Shown here piece by piece: positions 54,802 to 64,000 of a DNA stretch of 64,000 nt. The stretch is from Acinetobacter marinus. Lineage in GTDB: Bacteria; Pseudomonadota; Gammaproteobacteria; Pseudomonadales; Moraxellaceae. The stretch spans positions 17,344 to 81,343 of the forward strand of contig NZ_FMYK01000010.1 of NCBI RefSeq assembly GCF_900096915.1, in the 5' to 3' direction. The stretch's first letter is position 1, and every line of letters begins with the position of its first letter. A model generated the notes under the pieces. That model was not told where the DNA came from and ran no database searches. It saw only the letters and a program-made list of their open reading frames with translations. A program made the position numbers and the translations under genes.

Positions 54802-57060
54802 TCACCCCAAATCTTGCGGATCAATATCCAAGGTCAGTCGCAGTTCAAATTTACGTTGTTGTTTAAATAACCATTGCCACCACGGCGCAATCTGCCGTTG
54901 TAGCTCGACACGTGAATCACTAAACAAGATCAAATGCGTCCGATAAAATCCTGCTTTCTTCGGCATCGGCGCATGTACAGGTCCCCACACATCGACTTTT
55001 GCCTCACCAAAACTCGCCCAATGTTGTAATGCGAATTGCAGAAAATCGACATTGTACAATTCATTCTGACTTTCCGCTCGGATCAACACGCAGTAGCGAT
55101 AGGGCGGAAGATGCCCAATTTTACGCTCCGCCAACGCCTGTTTGGCAAAACTGGCATAGCCTTTGGTCACTAGACTTTGTAATAGCGGATGATCGGGACG
55201 TAGACTTTGCAACAATACCTCGCCTTTGATCTGACCACGCCCAGCCCGCCCAGCGACTTGCATGATCAATTGTGCCGTGCGTTCAGGCGCTCGAAAGTCG
55301 GCACTCATCAGCCCTGCATCAATGTCCAAGATCGTCACCAAACTGACATAAGGGAAGTGATGCCCTTTGGCGAGCATCTGCGTACCCAAGAATATCGCCG
55401 CACCCGAACGATGGGCACGTTGATAAATCTTTTGCCAACTGTCTTGGCGTGTAGTGGTATCTCGATCAACCCGAATCATAGGATAGTCGGGGAAAAGTTG
55501 GTTTAAACTTTCTTCGATGCGAGCCGTGCCGTGACCAATCGGAAGTAAGTCTTCATGATTGCACGCAGGGCAGACTTTTGGTACGGGTTGCATGTAGTTG
55601 CAGTGGTGACATTGCAAGATCGGGCGAGGCTTGAGGTGATAGCTGAGATGGGTATCACACTGCGGACAATCCGCTTGCCAAGCGCACGCACCACACATCA
55701 ACACAGGGGAATAACCCCGCCGATTGATGAAGATTAAGACTTGATGTTGCTTTTTTAACTGCGCGTCGATGTGTTGAATTAATGGTTCGGCAAGTCCAAA
55801 CTGTTTTTTTTGCGCTTTGAGGTCGATCAGTTTGAACTGCGGTGGCTGTGCCTGTCCTGCACGCTCAGTCAAAGTTAAATGCTGTAATTTCTCTTGTTCG
55901 ACCAAATGTAAACTTTCAAAACTCGGTGTGGCAGAACCGAGAATAATCGGACAATTCTGCTTAAAAGCACGGTACAGCGCCACGTCCCGAGCGTGGTAGC
56001 GCATGTGGTCTTGCTGTTTAAAGGATAGGTCATGTTCTTCATCGAGAATGATTAAACCCAGCTTTGGCAAAGGACAGAAAATCGCCAAGCGTGTCCCCAA
56101 AATAATACTGGCTTTGCCTGTCTGCGCCTGTTGCCATGCTTGCAGACGCTTGGTGTCACTCAATCCTGAATGCAGTAGCACAATATCCGTATGAAAGCGG
56201 GCTTTAAATCGGTCAATGGTCTGCGGTGTCAGTCCAATCTCAGGCACGAGGACGAGGACTTGTTGTCCTTTTTCCAAGACTTTTTGCATCACTTGCAAAT
56301 AGACTTCGGTTTTGCCACTGCCTGTAATGCCATCAAGTAGAAAACCTTGATATTTACCCAAAGATTGACTGATTTTTTTAATTGCTGACTTTTGTTCGCT
56401 GTTGGCGTCCAATGGCATTTGAGCCAGTTGCATTGCGGTTGGCTGAAAGTCAATCGGCTGTTGAAAGCTCTCGGCTAGTCCACGTTTTTCCAGTTGTTTC
56501 AGCTGTGTCGTACTAATGCCTGAAATGTTTAAAATTGCTTCGGTTGCGCCATTGCGATGCAGTTGCAAGGCTTGATAGGCGGCAAAAAGTTTTGAAGTTT
56601 TTTGTGGTAGCTTTGCCGTGTCTGCATCATTCTCTTTGATCGTCAACGCTTGCCAATGATACGCAAGCAATAAATAAGGACGACCTTGTTTTAAGAAGTT
56701 GGGCAACGCAGAAAGCACCACTTCACCCACAGGTGCTTGATAATATTGCGCCACCCATTGCAATAAATGTAATACTTGCTGATCAAGTAGCGCAGGTTCA
56801 TCAAACAGTTTTGTAATGGTTTTGAGTTTAAATTGCCCGTGAAATGGCGTATTGGAATCAAACTTTTCCACGATGATGCCGATCAACTGCCGATTCATAA
56901 ACGGCACTTTGACCCGTGCGCCAATCACTGCTTCAGCATATTGCTGTGCCGTGACTTCATAGTCAATCAAATCATAGATGTGCACTGCGATCGCCACACG
57001 CAGACGATAAGGATATACAGTGTGTTGTGAAGCTGACTTTGGTGGTGTCACATCTGTCAT
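54802..57060 (-). CDS. priA: Primosomal helicase PriA
   Basis: A replication restart helicase (752 aa) that reloads the replisome at stalled forks. It shows Walker A GITGSGKTEVY (about residue 243), DEEHD (about 341), LGSATPS and a zinc-binding insert with CGAC, CPQC, CHHC and CPAC pairs (about 458-500). The helicase C-terminal motif VAGRAGRG follows. The length is normal. It is convergent with the low-GC islet and divergent from gspF. Confidence 0.96.
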   Translation of the reverse strand: MTDVTPPKSASQHTVYPYRLRVAIAVHIYDLIDYEVTAQQYAEAVIGARVKVPFMNRQLIGIIVEKFDSNTPFHGQFKLKTITKLFDEPALLDQQVLHLLQWVAQYYQAPVGEVVLSALPNFLKQGRPYLLLAYHWQALTIKENDADTAKLPQKTSKLFAAYQALQLHRNGATEAILNISGISTTQLKQLEKRGLAESFQQPIDFQPTAMQLAQMPLDANSEQKSAIKKISQSLGKYQGFLLDGITGSGKTEVYLQVMQKVLEKGQQVLVLVPEIGLTPQTIDRFKARFHTDIVLLHSGLSDTKRLQAWQQAQTGKASIILGTRLAIFCPLPKLGLIILDEEHDLSFKQQDHMRYHARDVALYRAFKQNCPIILGSATPSFESLHLVEQEKLQHLTLTERAGQAQPPQFKLIDLKAQKKQFGLAEPLIQHIDAQLKKQHQVLIFINRRGYSPVLMCGACAWQADCPQCDTHLSYHLKPRPILQCHHCNYMQPVPKVCPACNHEDLLPIGHGTARIEESLNQLFPDYPMIRVDRDTTTRQDSWQKIYQRAHRSGAAIFLGTQMLAKGHHFPYVSLVTILDIDAGLMSADFRAPERTAQLIMQVAGRAGRGQIKGEVLLQSLRPDHPLLQSLVTKGYASFAKQALAERKIGHLPPYRYCVLIRAESQNELYNVDFLQFALQHWASFGEAKVDVWGPVHAPMPKKAGFYRTHLILFSDSRVELQRQIAPWWQWLFKQQRKFELRLTLDIDPQDLG

Positions 57061-57282
57061 AAAATAGGCGACCTAAATAGTGGATCGAAAATTGTGAATC
57101 GAAAATAGTCGAGCGAAAAATCTTAAACAGACATGGCGCAAAATACGATACTCAGTTATGCTTGAGTCCAAGTTGTGATGGATAGATTTAAAACGATCTA
57201 AGCGATACATTCGCAAGGAAAAACTGCAAAAATCCATCACCGAGATAATGGCATAATGAAATCGAAAAGTTAAGAGTTGGCA

Positions 57283-58485
57283 ATGCCTGCGTATCAATAT
57301 TCAGCGCTCGACGCTTCAGGAAAACAACATAAAGGCATCATGGATGGTGATTCTGCTCGGCAGATTCGTCAGCAGTTGCGTGATCAAGCACTGACGCCAT
57401 TGCAAGTCGAAGCGGTACAACACAAACAAACTGGTCAAAGTCGATGGTTTCAAAAGAAACTGACTGCTTATGATTTGGCATTGATGACACGGCAATTATC
57501 GGTGTTGATCGCCGCCAGTATTCCTTTAGAAGAAGCCATTCGAGCTGTCGCCAAACAAAGCGAAAAGAAACACGTTGAAAGTTTATTGCTGTCTGTACGT
57601 GCCAAAGTCTTAGAAGGGCATTCGCTTGCCAAAGCCTTGGATCAAAGTGGCAATTTTCCGACTTTATATATTGCCACCGTAGCTTCGGGTGAGCGTTCAG
57701 GGCACTTGGATTTGATCTTGGAACAGTTGGCAGATTATACCGAAGGTCGCTTTGCCATGCAGAAGAAGATCCAAGGAGCGATGATTTACCCTGTGATTCT
57801 GATGCTGATGTCCTTTGGGATCATCATGGGATTGATGACTTATGTCGTGCCTGATATCGTCAAGGTCTTTGCCAATACCGACCAAGCCTTGCCGTGGATT
57901 ACCCAAGCCTTGATGGCGAGCAGTGATTTTATCCGTAATTATTGGATGTACATGCTGGTACTCGGTGCGCTAGGCTTGTTTCTGCTCGGTCGATTTTTAC
58001 GAACGGATGCAGGACATTACACACTTGATCGATTTATCCTCAAGTTGCCATTATTTGGTAAATTATCTCGTGGTATAAACTCGGCACGCTTTGCCAGCAC
58101 CTTGTCCATTCTGACCCGATCGGGTGTGCCGTTGGTCGATGCCTTAAAAATCGGCGCAGCGGTGAGTAGCAATTGGGTGATTCGTGATGCAGTCAACCAT
58201 GCGGCGGAAAGGGTTGTAGAAGGTGGTAATCTTGCCACACAGCTTGAGCGTTCGGGCTATTTCCCACCGATGATGGTACAAATGATTCGTAGCGGTGAAA
58301 ACTCAGGTGAGCTTGATCGCATGCTGATTCGTGCATCAGATATGCAAGATAAACAAATTAGTAGCCTGATCACGACATTGCTGGCTTTACTTGAGCCCTT
58401 GATGTTGGTATTTATGGCAGGAATCGTTTTAGTGATTGTGATCGCCGTGATGCTACCGATCGTGAATATGAATAATTTAATTTAA
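57283..58485 (+). CDS. gspF: Type II secretion inner-membrane protein GspF
   Basis: The membrane platform of the type II secretion machine (400 aa). The N-terminus AYQYSALDASGKQHKG, two repeated cytoplasmic GspF domains (about 70-195 and 270-395) and three membrane helices (about 170-190, 220-240, 370-395) are typical. ATG 57283 follows an AAGAG site. gspG lies directly downstream; other gsp genes are not in the window. Confidence 0.93.
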   Translation: MPAYQYSALDASGKQHKGIMDGDSARQIRQQLRDQALTPLQVEAVQHKQTGQSRWFQKKLTAYDLALMTRQLSVLIAASIPLEEAIRAVAKQSEKKHVESLLLSVRAKVLEGHSLAKALDQSGNFPTLYIATVASGERSGHLDLILEQLADYTEGRFAMQKKIQGAMIYPVILMLMSFGIIMGLMTYVVPDIVKVFANTDQALPWITQALMASSDFIRNYWMYMLVLGALGLFLLGRFLRTDAGHYTLDRFILKLPLFGKLSRGINSARFASTLSILTRSGVPLVDALKIGAAVSSNWVIRDAVNHAAERVVEGGNLATQLERSGYFPPMMVQMIRSGENSGELDRMLIRASDMQDKQISSLITTLLALLEPLMLVFMAGIVLVIVIAVMLPIVNMNNLI

Positions 58486-58504
58486 GGTTTTGGAGTTATA
58501 TTTT

Positions 58505-59056
58505 ATGAGTCAAGCGATGCGCCAATTGGACAAACAACAACATGAACAATCTGTCGATCATTTGAGCCAACACGTCACCGAAGTTGATTGCCCAAGCACA
58601 GCTTGTGTCCTTGCGACACGGTCGAGCGCTGCTCGACTACATCGTGTCTCAGGCTTTACCCTTATCGAAGTTATGGTTGTAATCGTGATTCTCGGAGTTT
58701 TAGCAGCGTTAATCGTACCAAATGTCATGGGTCGAGGTGAAAAAGCCAAAGTCGATACCACAGAAATCACTTTGAGCGGTACAGCAGGCGCACTCGATCA
58801 ATATAAACTCGATAATGGTCGCTATCCATCGATGCAAGATGGCGGACTCGAAGCCTTGATCAAACAACCTGCTTCGGCGAAAAACTGGATGCAAGGTGGC
58901 TATGTCAAAGGTGGCTATCCAACCGACAGTTGGGATAACGATCTGCAATACACCGTTCCAGGTACCGAAGGTCGCCCTTATGACCTCTATTCATTTGGCG
59001 CAGACGGTCAAGAAGGTGGGGAAGGAAATGATGCTGATATTTATTATCAACATTAA
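58505..59056 (+). CDS. gspG: Type II secretion major pseudopilin GspG with extended leader
   Basis: The major pseudopilin (183 aa). The prepilin peptidase site G-FTLIEVMVVIVILG is clear, and the C-terminal part has GRYPS and the calcium-site region DLYSFGADGQEGGEGND. The leader before the cleavage site is about 52 residues, against the usual 6-20. No start codon lies in frame closer to the site, so the long leader appears real. GGAG at 58492-58495 supports ATG 58505. A palindromic DNA block (58603-58637) lies inside the leader. Confidence 0.9.
   Translation: MSQAMRQLDKQQHEQSVDHLSQHVTEVDCPSTACVLATRSSAARLHRVSGFTLIEVMVVIVILGVLAALIVPNVMGRGEKAKVDTTEITLSGTAGALDQYKLDNGRYPSMQDGGLEALIKQPASAKNWMQGGYVKGGYPTDSWDNDLQYTVPGTEGRPYDLYSFGADGQEGGEGNDADIYYQH
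58603..58637. repeat. Palindromic block within the gspG leader
   Basis: GTGTC-CTTGC-GACAC is followed directly by GTCGAGC-GCT-GCTCGAC. This pair of small hairpins resembles a REP-like insert carried in frame. Confidence 0.55.
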
Positions 59057-59333
59057 AATATAAATAGATTGAATAAATAATCATGAGATTCGGCTTTGGA
59101 GAAAATATCTAAAGCCGAATTTAAATATAAGAAATATTCGATCGTAATAATAATTAAAATCAATTAATCCTGATAATTTTATATAAAACAGCATGTTGTA
59201 ATTTACTTAATAATAATTCTTAATTTTGATAGCTACAATTTTGATGAATTATGAGTAAAAATAGAGTTACTTTCTGGATTTATTTTTTGCATAATTATTA
59301 AACACGAAAATAATCATTTTCTAGGAGGGGGAG

Positions 59334-59666
59334 ATGTTTGAATTTTTAGTTCAAGACAAAGTCAATCATTTGCACTGGAAAATGATTAAAGTCAATGTGG
59401 TCATTTTAACCAGTTTTGCGATTTCATTATTTTGGATAGATTTGCTACAAGGTGCCGAAGGCAGTAGTCAAATTGTGATTGGATTTTTTGCATTGAGTTT
59501 TATCATTGCAAGTAGCTTAGTCGCGGTATGGATGGCATTGCAGGTTGCGACTTGGCAGGTAAGTTTTACCGAGAACAAGATTGAACAATGCGTGTTTAAA
59601 TTGTATCGCCAAGTGCCGATGGTGTTTTTTAGTAGTTTATTGATTACGGCGTTGTTGCAGATTTAG
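59334..59666 (+). CDS. Small membrane protein, unknown
   Basis: A 110-residue protein with three hydrophobic helices (about 18-38, 45-68, 90-108). AGGAGGGGGAG just before ATG 59334 is a very strong ribosome site, so translation is likely. No family was recognised. The preceding 277 bp after gspG are AT-rich and hold no element I can name. Confidence 0.6.
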   Translation: MFEFLVQDKVNHLHWKMIKVNVVILTSFAISLFWIDLLQGAEGSSQIVIGFFALSFIIASSLVAVWMALQVATWQVSFTENKIEQCVFKLYRQVPMVFFSSLLITALLQI

Positions 59667-59698
59667 TCGTCTATTTTTAAGCTGAGTCATGTTCATGA

Positions 59699-59811
59699 CC
59701 TCACCCAGCCTCTCCTAAAAGGAGAGGAGTTCTTCTTGAGAACCTCTCCCCCTACAACGGGAGGAGTGCTGTTGAGAGTTCCTCCCCCTTTGAGGGGGAG
59801 GTTAGGTGGGG
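59699..59811. repeat. Intergenic palindromic repeat with three hairpins
   Basis: CCTCACCCAGCCTC at the left end matches the inverse of GAGGTTAGGTGGGG at the right with three differences. Inside are CCTCTCCT-AAA-AGGAGAGG and CCTCCCCC-loop-GGGGGAGG stems. It is a REP/MITE-like element between two converging genes. Confidence 0.75.
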
Positions 59812-59859
59812 GGATTACTTGGGGTAATTTGAAGTTTAACGTAAAATTTCAGACTGTAA

Positions 59860-61437
59860 TTAACGACGCTGTTTAAATCGAGTATCGACCACTTTTGGCT
59901 TATACGCTAAACCAAGTATCAACAACAACGCACAGAATAACAAAATCGTCCAATCACCCAAGCGACTATACAAGGTCTGACCTGTAAAGGCAGGCAACTC
60001 ACCACGCAGCACTTGACGCACATCCATTGGCAATTTGCTGACGATATGACCTTGCTCATTGATGAACGCCGTCACACCCGTATTGGTGGCACGAATGATC
60101 CAGCGCCCGTTTTCTTTTGCACGCATTTGTACCATTTGCAGATGTTGCCATGGGCCAGCTGTGCCTGTAAACCACGCATCGTTGGAGATGGTCACAAGGA
60201 AGTCGGTATCCAACGCATTTTTACGGGTGATATTCGGATAAGCCACTTCATAGCAAATCGCTGAAGCCAAACGGTGATTTTTGATCATCAATGGTGGTTG
60301 TTGATCATGACCTGCGCTAAAGCCACTGAGTGCCAAATCATTGGCAACCCCAGGCACGACCCAAGACAACGCGCCAGAAAAAGGAATGTACTCGCCAAAA
60401 GGCACCAGACGTTGTTTAAAATACATGCCGTGTGACTCGGCACCAGTTGCCATGATACTGTTGTAATACAATGGCTTATTGGCAGTAGAGTTATTGACAT
60501 CCCAATACGGAATCCCTGTGACCCAAGCAGAACCTTGCGCTTTGGCATGGTCGCTGATGATATTGAGAAAAGGTTGAATATCGGTCTGGAACATCGGAAT
60601 CGAGGCTTCAGGCCACACCACCAGATCACGTCCCCATTCGGTTTGGCTCATGGTGGCGTAGATGCTTAAAGTCTGCGCCTGATATTCCACCAACCATTTC
60701 AAATCTTGTGGAATATTGCCTTGTATCAAGGATACGGTGAGCGGTGCTTGGTCTTTTGGTGTCACCCACTGGATTTGTTTTGCACCAAAAGCGCCTGCAA
60801 TCAACAGCAGAATCGGTAAAATCCAAAAGCGTTTGCCAAATAAACATTCGGTTAGCGCAGAGGCAATCAGAATCACCACAAAAGATACGCCAAAAATACC
60901 CAACAACGGCGCATATTCATCCAAGCCATAATTGGTAAAGGCATAGCCGACGAATAACCACGGAAATCCTGTAAAAATCCATGTTTTTAACCATTCAAAA
61001 AACACCCAAATTGGCGCAAAGGTCAACGGTGTCTCAGGAAAGAATCGACGATACAGCCATGCTTGCACCGCACTAAACACGCCCATGGCAATCGCCATCA
61101 AGGCAATCAAAATTACCGCAAGATAAGCAGGCGTGTCTCCATAAACATGAATTGACGTGTACAACCAAAACGCACCGACAAACCACAGCCCGATGCCATA
61201 GCTCCAACCGATGAACAAAGCGTGTTTGCTACTGCGTTGATGTAAACAGGCGTAGAGTAGTGCAGGCGAGAGAATCGCTAACCACCAAAAATGGTAGGGT
61301 GCCAACGCCAGAGGCAACACCGCACCTGCACACAGTGCAATCAAACACACTAACCCAAGTGAAAAACGATGTTGCTGTTGAAAAGCAGGGGCTGCAATTA
61401 AACGCTGTCTAAGACTGGAAAAAAACATCGAACTCAT
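59860..61437 (-). CDS. lnt: Apolipoprotein N-acyltransferase
   Basis: Transfers the third acyl chain to lipoproteins in the inner membrane (525 aa). About seven N-terminal membrane helices precede a nitrilase-like periplasmic domain with the catalytic Glu in WPEASIP, Lys in KQRLVPFGEYIPF and Cys in AICYEVAYPN. The start overlaps the corC end by 4 bp, so the two are co-transcribed, as in many proteobacteria. Confidence 0.95.
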   Translation of the reverse strand: MSSMFFSSLRQRLIAAPAFQQQHRFSLGLVCLIALCAGAVLPLALAPYHFWWLAILSPALLYACLHQRSSKHALFIGWSYGIGLWFVGAFWLYTSIHVYGDTPAYLAVILIALMAIAMGVFSAVQAWLYRRFFPETPLTFAPIWVFFEWLKTWIFTGFPWLFVGYAFTNYGLDEYAPLLGIFGVSFVVILIASALTECLFGKRFWILPILLLIAGAFGAKQIQWVTPKDQAPLTVSLIQGNIPQDLKWLVEYQAQTLSIYATMSQTEWGRDLVVWPEASIPMFQTDIQPFLNIISDHAKAQGSAWVTGIPYWDVNNSTANKPLYYNSIMATGAESHGMYFKQRLVPFGEYIPFSGALSWVVPGVANDLALSGFSAGHDQQPPLMIKNHRLASAICYEVAYPNITRKNALDTDFLVTISNDAWFTGTAGPWQHLQMVQMRAKENGRWIIRATNTGVTAFINEQGHIVSKLPMDVRQVLRGELPAFTGQTLYSRLGDWTILLFCALLLILGLAYKPKVVDTRFKQRR

Positions 61438-62270
61438 GCGCGTACAGCACGGATACGTTGGATGCTACGTGTGTCCGCCTCGATAATGGTGAAACTCCAA
61501 TCCGCCAGCTCGACCACTTGACCTTCTAAGTCGCTCACCAAACCAATTTCTTGTAACAATAATCCGCCCATGGTTTCCACTTCATCATCAGGAAAATCTG
61601 TGGCAAGAATACTATTGAAGTATTCAATCGGCGTCAGGGCTTGCACAATCCAAGCATTTTGCTGTTCAGATTCTGGGTCAGGCTGAATAAACTGGGCAAA
61701 TTGATCAACTTCATCATGCTCGTCTTCGATTTCACCGACGATTTCTTCTAATATATCTTCTAAAGTCACAATGCCAGAGGTCGTACCATATTCATCAATC
61801 ACGATGGCAAGATGTGACTGGGTATTTTTTAACATGCGAAGCACTTGATCAGAACGAGCACTTTCTGGCACGAACACTGCTTGACGCATTAATGCGGTAA
61901 TATCCACTTTGCGTTCACGTTGATTCAAAAATGGCAACAGATCTTTTGCCAGCAAAACACCCACCACTTTATCGCTATTTTCCGCAGAAAATACTGGAAA
62001 GCGAGAGTGCGCAGACTCGATGAGCACATGAATAATGTCCAGCACATCATCATCTTCTTGTAAGCTCACCAAAGCAGGACGTGGTGTCATCACTTCTCGA
62101 ATTTTGGTCGCTGGCAGATCAAGCACGCCTTCGAGCATTGCGACCGTATCGGGTTCGAGATATTGCCGTGAATCATGGACGAGTTTTAATAACTCATCGC
62201 GGGTTTCAGGCGCAGTGTTTAACCATTTCTTTAAGCCACGTGCCCACGAGGGGCTTGATTCGTCTTGCAT
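61434..62270 (-). CDS. corC: CorC/HlyC-family transporter-associated CBS protein
   Basis: A soluble protein (278 aa) with two CBS domains (about 68-130 and 132-190; VMTPRPALVSL, AIVIDEYGTTSGIVTLEDILEE-type segment IDEYGTTSGIVTLEDI) and a C-terminal CorC_HlyC domain (about 205-275). YbeX/CorC acts in Mg2+/Co2+ efflux and ribosome-related stress. It precedes lnt in the usual order. Confidence 0.93.
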   Translation of the reverse strand: MQDESSPSWARGLKKWLNTAPETRDELLKLVHDSRQYLEPDTVAMLEGVLDLPATKIREVMTPRPALVSLQEDDDVLDIIHVLIESAHSRFPVFSAENSDKVVGVLLAKDLLPFLNQRERKVDITALMRQAVFVPESARSDQVLRMLKNTQSHLAIVIDEYGTTSGIVTLEDILEEIVGEIEDEHDEVDQFAQFIQPDPESEQQNAWIVQALTPIEYFNSILATDFPDDEVETMGGLLLQEIGLVSDLEGQVVELADWSFTIIEADTRSIQRIRAVRA

Positions 62271-62442
62271 GACAGATCCTAAAATACCAACAAATAATGT
62301 CTAAAGGTGAACTCATCATACCGAAGAAAGATGGGCTATGCATCTAAAAACATGTGGAAATTTATTGCAGTCTGTAGACGGTTTTCAGGCTATAGCTGTG
62401 TCCGCAGTTTATGTTAAAATCTCGGCTTTATTTTGTAATGCA

Positions 62443-62718
62443 ATGCGTGAGCGTATGACTTTACCAGAGCAATCGACACATCAGATCAGCAAACAGCTTG
62501 ATACACGGGGCTTGCGCTGTCCAGAACCTGTGATGATGTTGCATCAAGCGATTCGTAAATCAGCACAGGGGGATGTGATTGAAGTTTTGGCGACAGATCC
62601 GTCGACCTCATGGGATATTCCAAAGTTTTGTATGCACCTTGGGCATGCTTTACTGATTCAAGAGGAACGTGAGTTTGAAGGACAGCCGATTTATTATTAT
62701 CAAGTGCAAAAGCAATAA
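62443..62718 (+). CDS. tusA: Sulfur carrier protein TusA
   Basis: A small sulfurtransferase for 2-thiouridine and molybdenum cofactor pathways. The CPxP motif is in [13 protein letters not shown], with the active cysteine. The frame reaches back to 62338; ATG 62443 and ATG 62455 are both reasonable starts, neither with a strong ribosome site. The protein is about 91 or 87 residues, normal for the family. Confidence 0.88.
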   Translation: MRERMTLPEQSTHQISKQLDTRGLRCPEPVMMLHQAIRKSAQGDVIEVLATDPSTSWDIPKFCMHLGHALLIQEEREFEGQPIYYYQVQKQ

Positions 62719-62734
62719 CATCAATTTTATCCAT

Positions 62735-62766
62735 AAAAAAACGGACGATTGCCAGTCCGTTTTACC
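62735..62766. terminator. Terminator between tusA and the DUF2789 gene
   Basis: AAAACGGAC pairs with GTCCGTTTT around an eight-base loop, with A and T tracts, between converging genes. Confidence 0.85.
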
Positions 62767-62780
62767 CCACTTGATTTAGC

Positions 62781-63023
62781 CTAAACCGAATCTTCATGCA
62801 GTGCTTCATTGAGTTGATCGACAACAATGGTCCAGTCATCGTCGGTAATGGTTTTTTCCGCCAATAAAGCACGTTGGCTAGTATTCCAAAATGGCGCATC
62901 GCAAATATACACATCCGCACCGAGCTGGTGTGCTTTGATGAAACTTTGAATTGCAGACTCATCTGCATCCAATCCAAGTTGTTCGAACAAATGCGTCATA
63001 CTGGGTTGAGAGGTGTTCATCAT
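62781..63023 (-). CDS. DUF2789 family protein
   Basis: An 80-residue protein matching the small DUF2789 family: MTHLFEQLGLDADESAIQSF, then APFWNTSQRALLAEKITDDDW-type segment (FWNTSQRALLAE). Start ATG 63023 follows AAGGA at 8 bp; the frame extends to 63110. Function is unknown. Confidence 0.82.
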   Translation of the reverse strand: MMNTSQPSMTHLFEQLGLDADESAIQSFIKAHQLGADVYICDAPFWNTSQRALLAEKTITDDDWTIVVDQLNEALHEDSV

Positions 63024-63189
63024 GACAATATTCCTTTTGATTGCGTGCAATTTGATTAAACATAGCATAGCTGAGGATTTGAAATATAGATGGATTGCAA
63101 AACAATACAAAAAGATAGAGTTAAGATGCTACGTCGAGCAACAGGCCATTTCATCATCCTGATTCACCTCAAAATATAGCGATTAGACC

Positions 63190-63855
63190 ATGCCACTTGA
63201 TCCTGACTTTATTTATGACCCACCGCAGTCAGACTTGGAAATTCTCTATGAAGATACAGACCTGATCGCTATTAATAAGCCTGCGGGACTGTTGTCGGTG
63301 ATGGGGCGCTTGCCAGAACATCAGGACAGTGCCTACTGGCGTATATTACAAAAAATTCCACAAGCAAAAGTGTTACATCGCCTAGACATGGCAACCTCAG
63401 GGATTCTGATCTTTGCCAAACATCGTGAAGCGGAAGTGGCAATGAGTCGATAATTTCAACAACGGACAATTGAGAAAACCTATATAGCACTTGTTCAGGG
63501 GAAATTAGACGGAGCGGGTGTGATCGATGTACCTTTAATGGCTGATTGGGATCATCGTCCACGCCAGAAGATCGACTACGAGATCGGAAAATCTGCGCAA
63601 ACCCAATATCAAGCTGTGCAATATCGTGCTGAATACGATTGTACAGAAGTGAAACTTTATCCCATTACAGGTCGATCACACCAACTGCGTGTGCATATGA
63701 TGCATCTTGGACATCCCATTGTCGGTGATAAAATCTATAATCCACAGGCGAAAAATGCCCATACAACGCAAATGGCACTACACGCATCACAGCTTAAATT
63801 CATGCATCCATTGCAAAATCATGAAACTTTGATCAATAGTCCACCAAACTTTTAG
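63190..63855 (+). pseudogene. rluA: Pseudouridine synthase RluA gene with an internal stop
   Basis: The gene encodes the dual tRNA/23S rRNA pseudouridine synthase RluA (INKPAGLLSV, catalytic HRLDMATSG, then GRSHQLRVHM and GHPIVGDK). After AMSR a TAA at 63451-63453 interrupts, and the same frame resumes FQQRTIEKTYIALVQG and runs to the normal end. E. coli RluA has Gln at the matching point (KRQF), so a CAA-to-TAA change is the simplest cause. The catalytic Asp is before the stop and the RNA-binding C-terminus after it, so function is probably lost. Confidence 0.9.
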
Positions 63856-63869
63856 AAAAATGCTGGAAT

Positions 63870-63971
63870 ATGCCTAAAAAACGTCCACCCGATAAAAAAG
63901 AGTACGAAATGGGGTTGCGTTGGTTTTGGAATGGTGTAGAATGCGCACCTATCGGCGGAGATGCAGATTAA
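63870..63971 (+). CDS. Small 33-residue protein
   Basis: A short open frame beginning MPKKRPPDKKEYEMGLRWFW and ending GGDAD. It is highly charged, with a Trp-Phe-Trp core, and has a weak GGA site. No function is recognised. It stands 15 bp after the rluA stop and may be co-transcribed. Confidence 0.5.
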   Translation: MPKKRPPDKKEYEMGLRWFWNGVECAPIGGDAD

Positions 63972-64000
63972 AAATTATTGATAAACAATGACTTAGCTAA

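Overview
The window reads as chromosome of an Acinetobacter-like member of the Moraxellaceae. The evidence is an AbeS-like SMR pump, the EngB, DusA, GshB, PhoU, Hsp33, PriA, Lnt and GspF/GspG set, a moderate-to-low GC content and Acinetobacter-style protein variants. I see no rRNA, tRNA, CRISPR array, insertion sequence or prophage. Most of the window is ordinary core genome.

Layout. 1-13.6 kb: housekeeping and envelope genes (diiron-type hydrolase, engB, periplasmic asparaginase, LysE exporter with AraC regulator, dusA, PhyH-type dioxygenase, gshB, phoU, a glycine-zipper lipoprotein and a VWA lipoprotein). 13.8-31.8 kb: a guanidine locus. 31.8-37.3 kb: azoreductase/LysR pair, alpha/beta hydrolase, Na+/H+ antiporter and a nonsense-broken gene. 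37.5-43.3 kb: complete urtABCDE urea ABC transporter. 43.5-64 kb: fatty-acid desaturase with its ferredoxin reductase and a FabR-like regulator, a phospholipase-D-type enzyme, Hsp33, a Kef-type antiporter, small AT-rich orphans, priA, gspFG, lnt-corC, tusA and an rluA gene broken by a stop codon.

The guanidine locus is the most interesting part. A guanidine-I (ykkC) riboswitch leads an operon for two DUF1989 proteins (carboxyguanidine deiminase subunits) and a 1206-aa biotin-dependent guanidine/urea-type carboxylase. bioB (biotin synthase) lies divergently next to it. Further on are a NikR-like regulator, allophanate hydrolase (atzF) and a NitT/TauT-type binding lipoprotein. Facing these on the minus strand are the matching ABC permease and ATPase, and then a second riboswitch of a different class (guanidine-II, two ACGA-loop hairpins). 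That riboswitch leads an operon of a 2-oxoglutarate/Fe(II) dioxygenase, an unknown protein and an SMR exporter. Together they suggest import of guanidine or a guanidino compound, oxidative release or modification by the dioxygenase (compare tauABC-tauD for taurine), breakdown of guanidine via carboxyguanidine and allophanate to ammonia and CO2, and export of excess.

Three promoters of the locus share two further signals: a sigma-54 type -24/-12 element (GG-N10-GC), and a dyad GTATTA-N16-TAATAY with the same 28-bp geometry as the E. coli NikR operator GTATGA-N16-TCATAC. The NikR-like protein keeps the DNA-binding strand but has lost three of the four nickel ligands. I therefore infer a NikR-derived, nickel-independent local regulator that works with nitrogen-type sigma-54 control and two riboswitches. 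A second theme is short tandem duplication: many 12-17 bp direct repeats lie at gene starts and across stop codons throughout the window.
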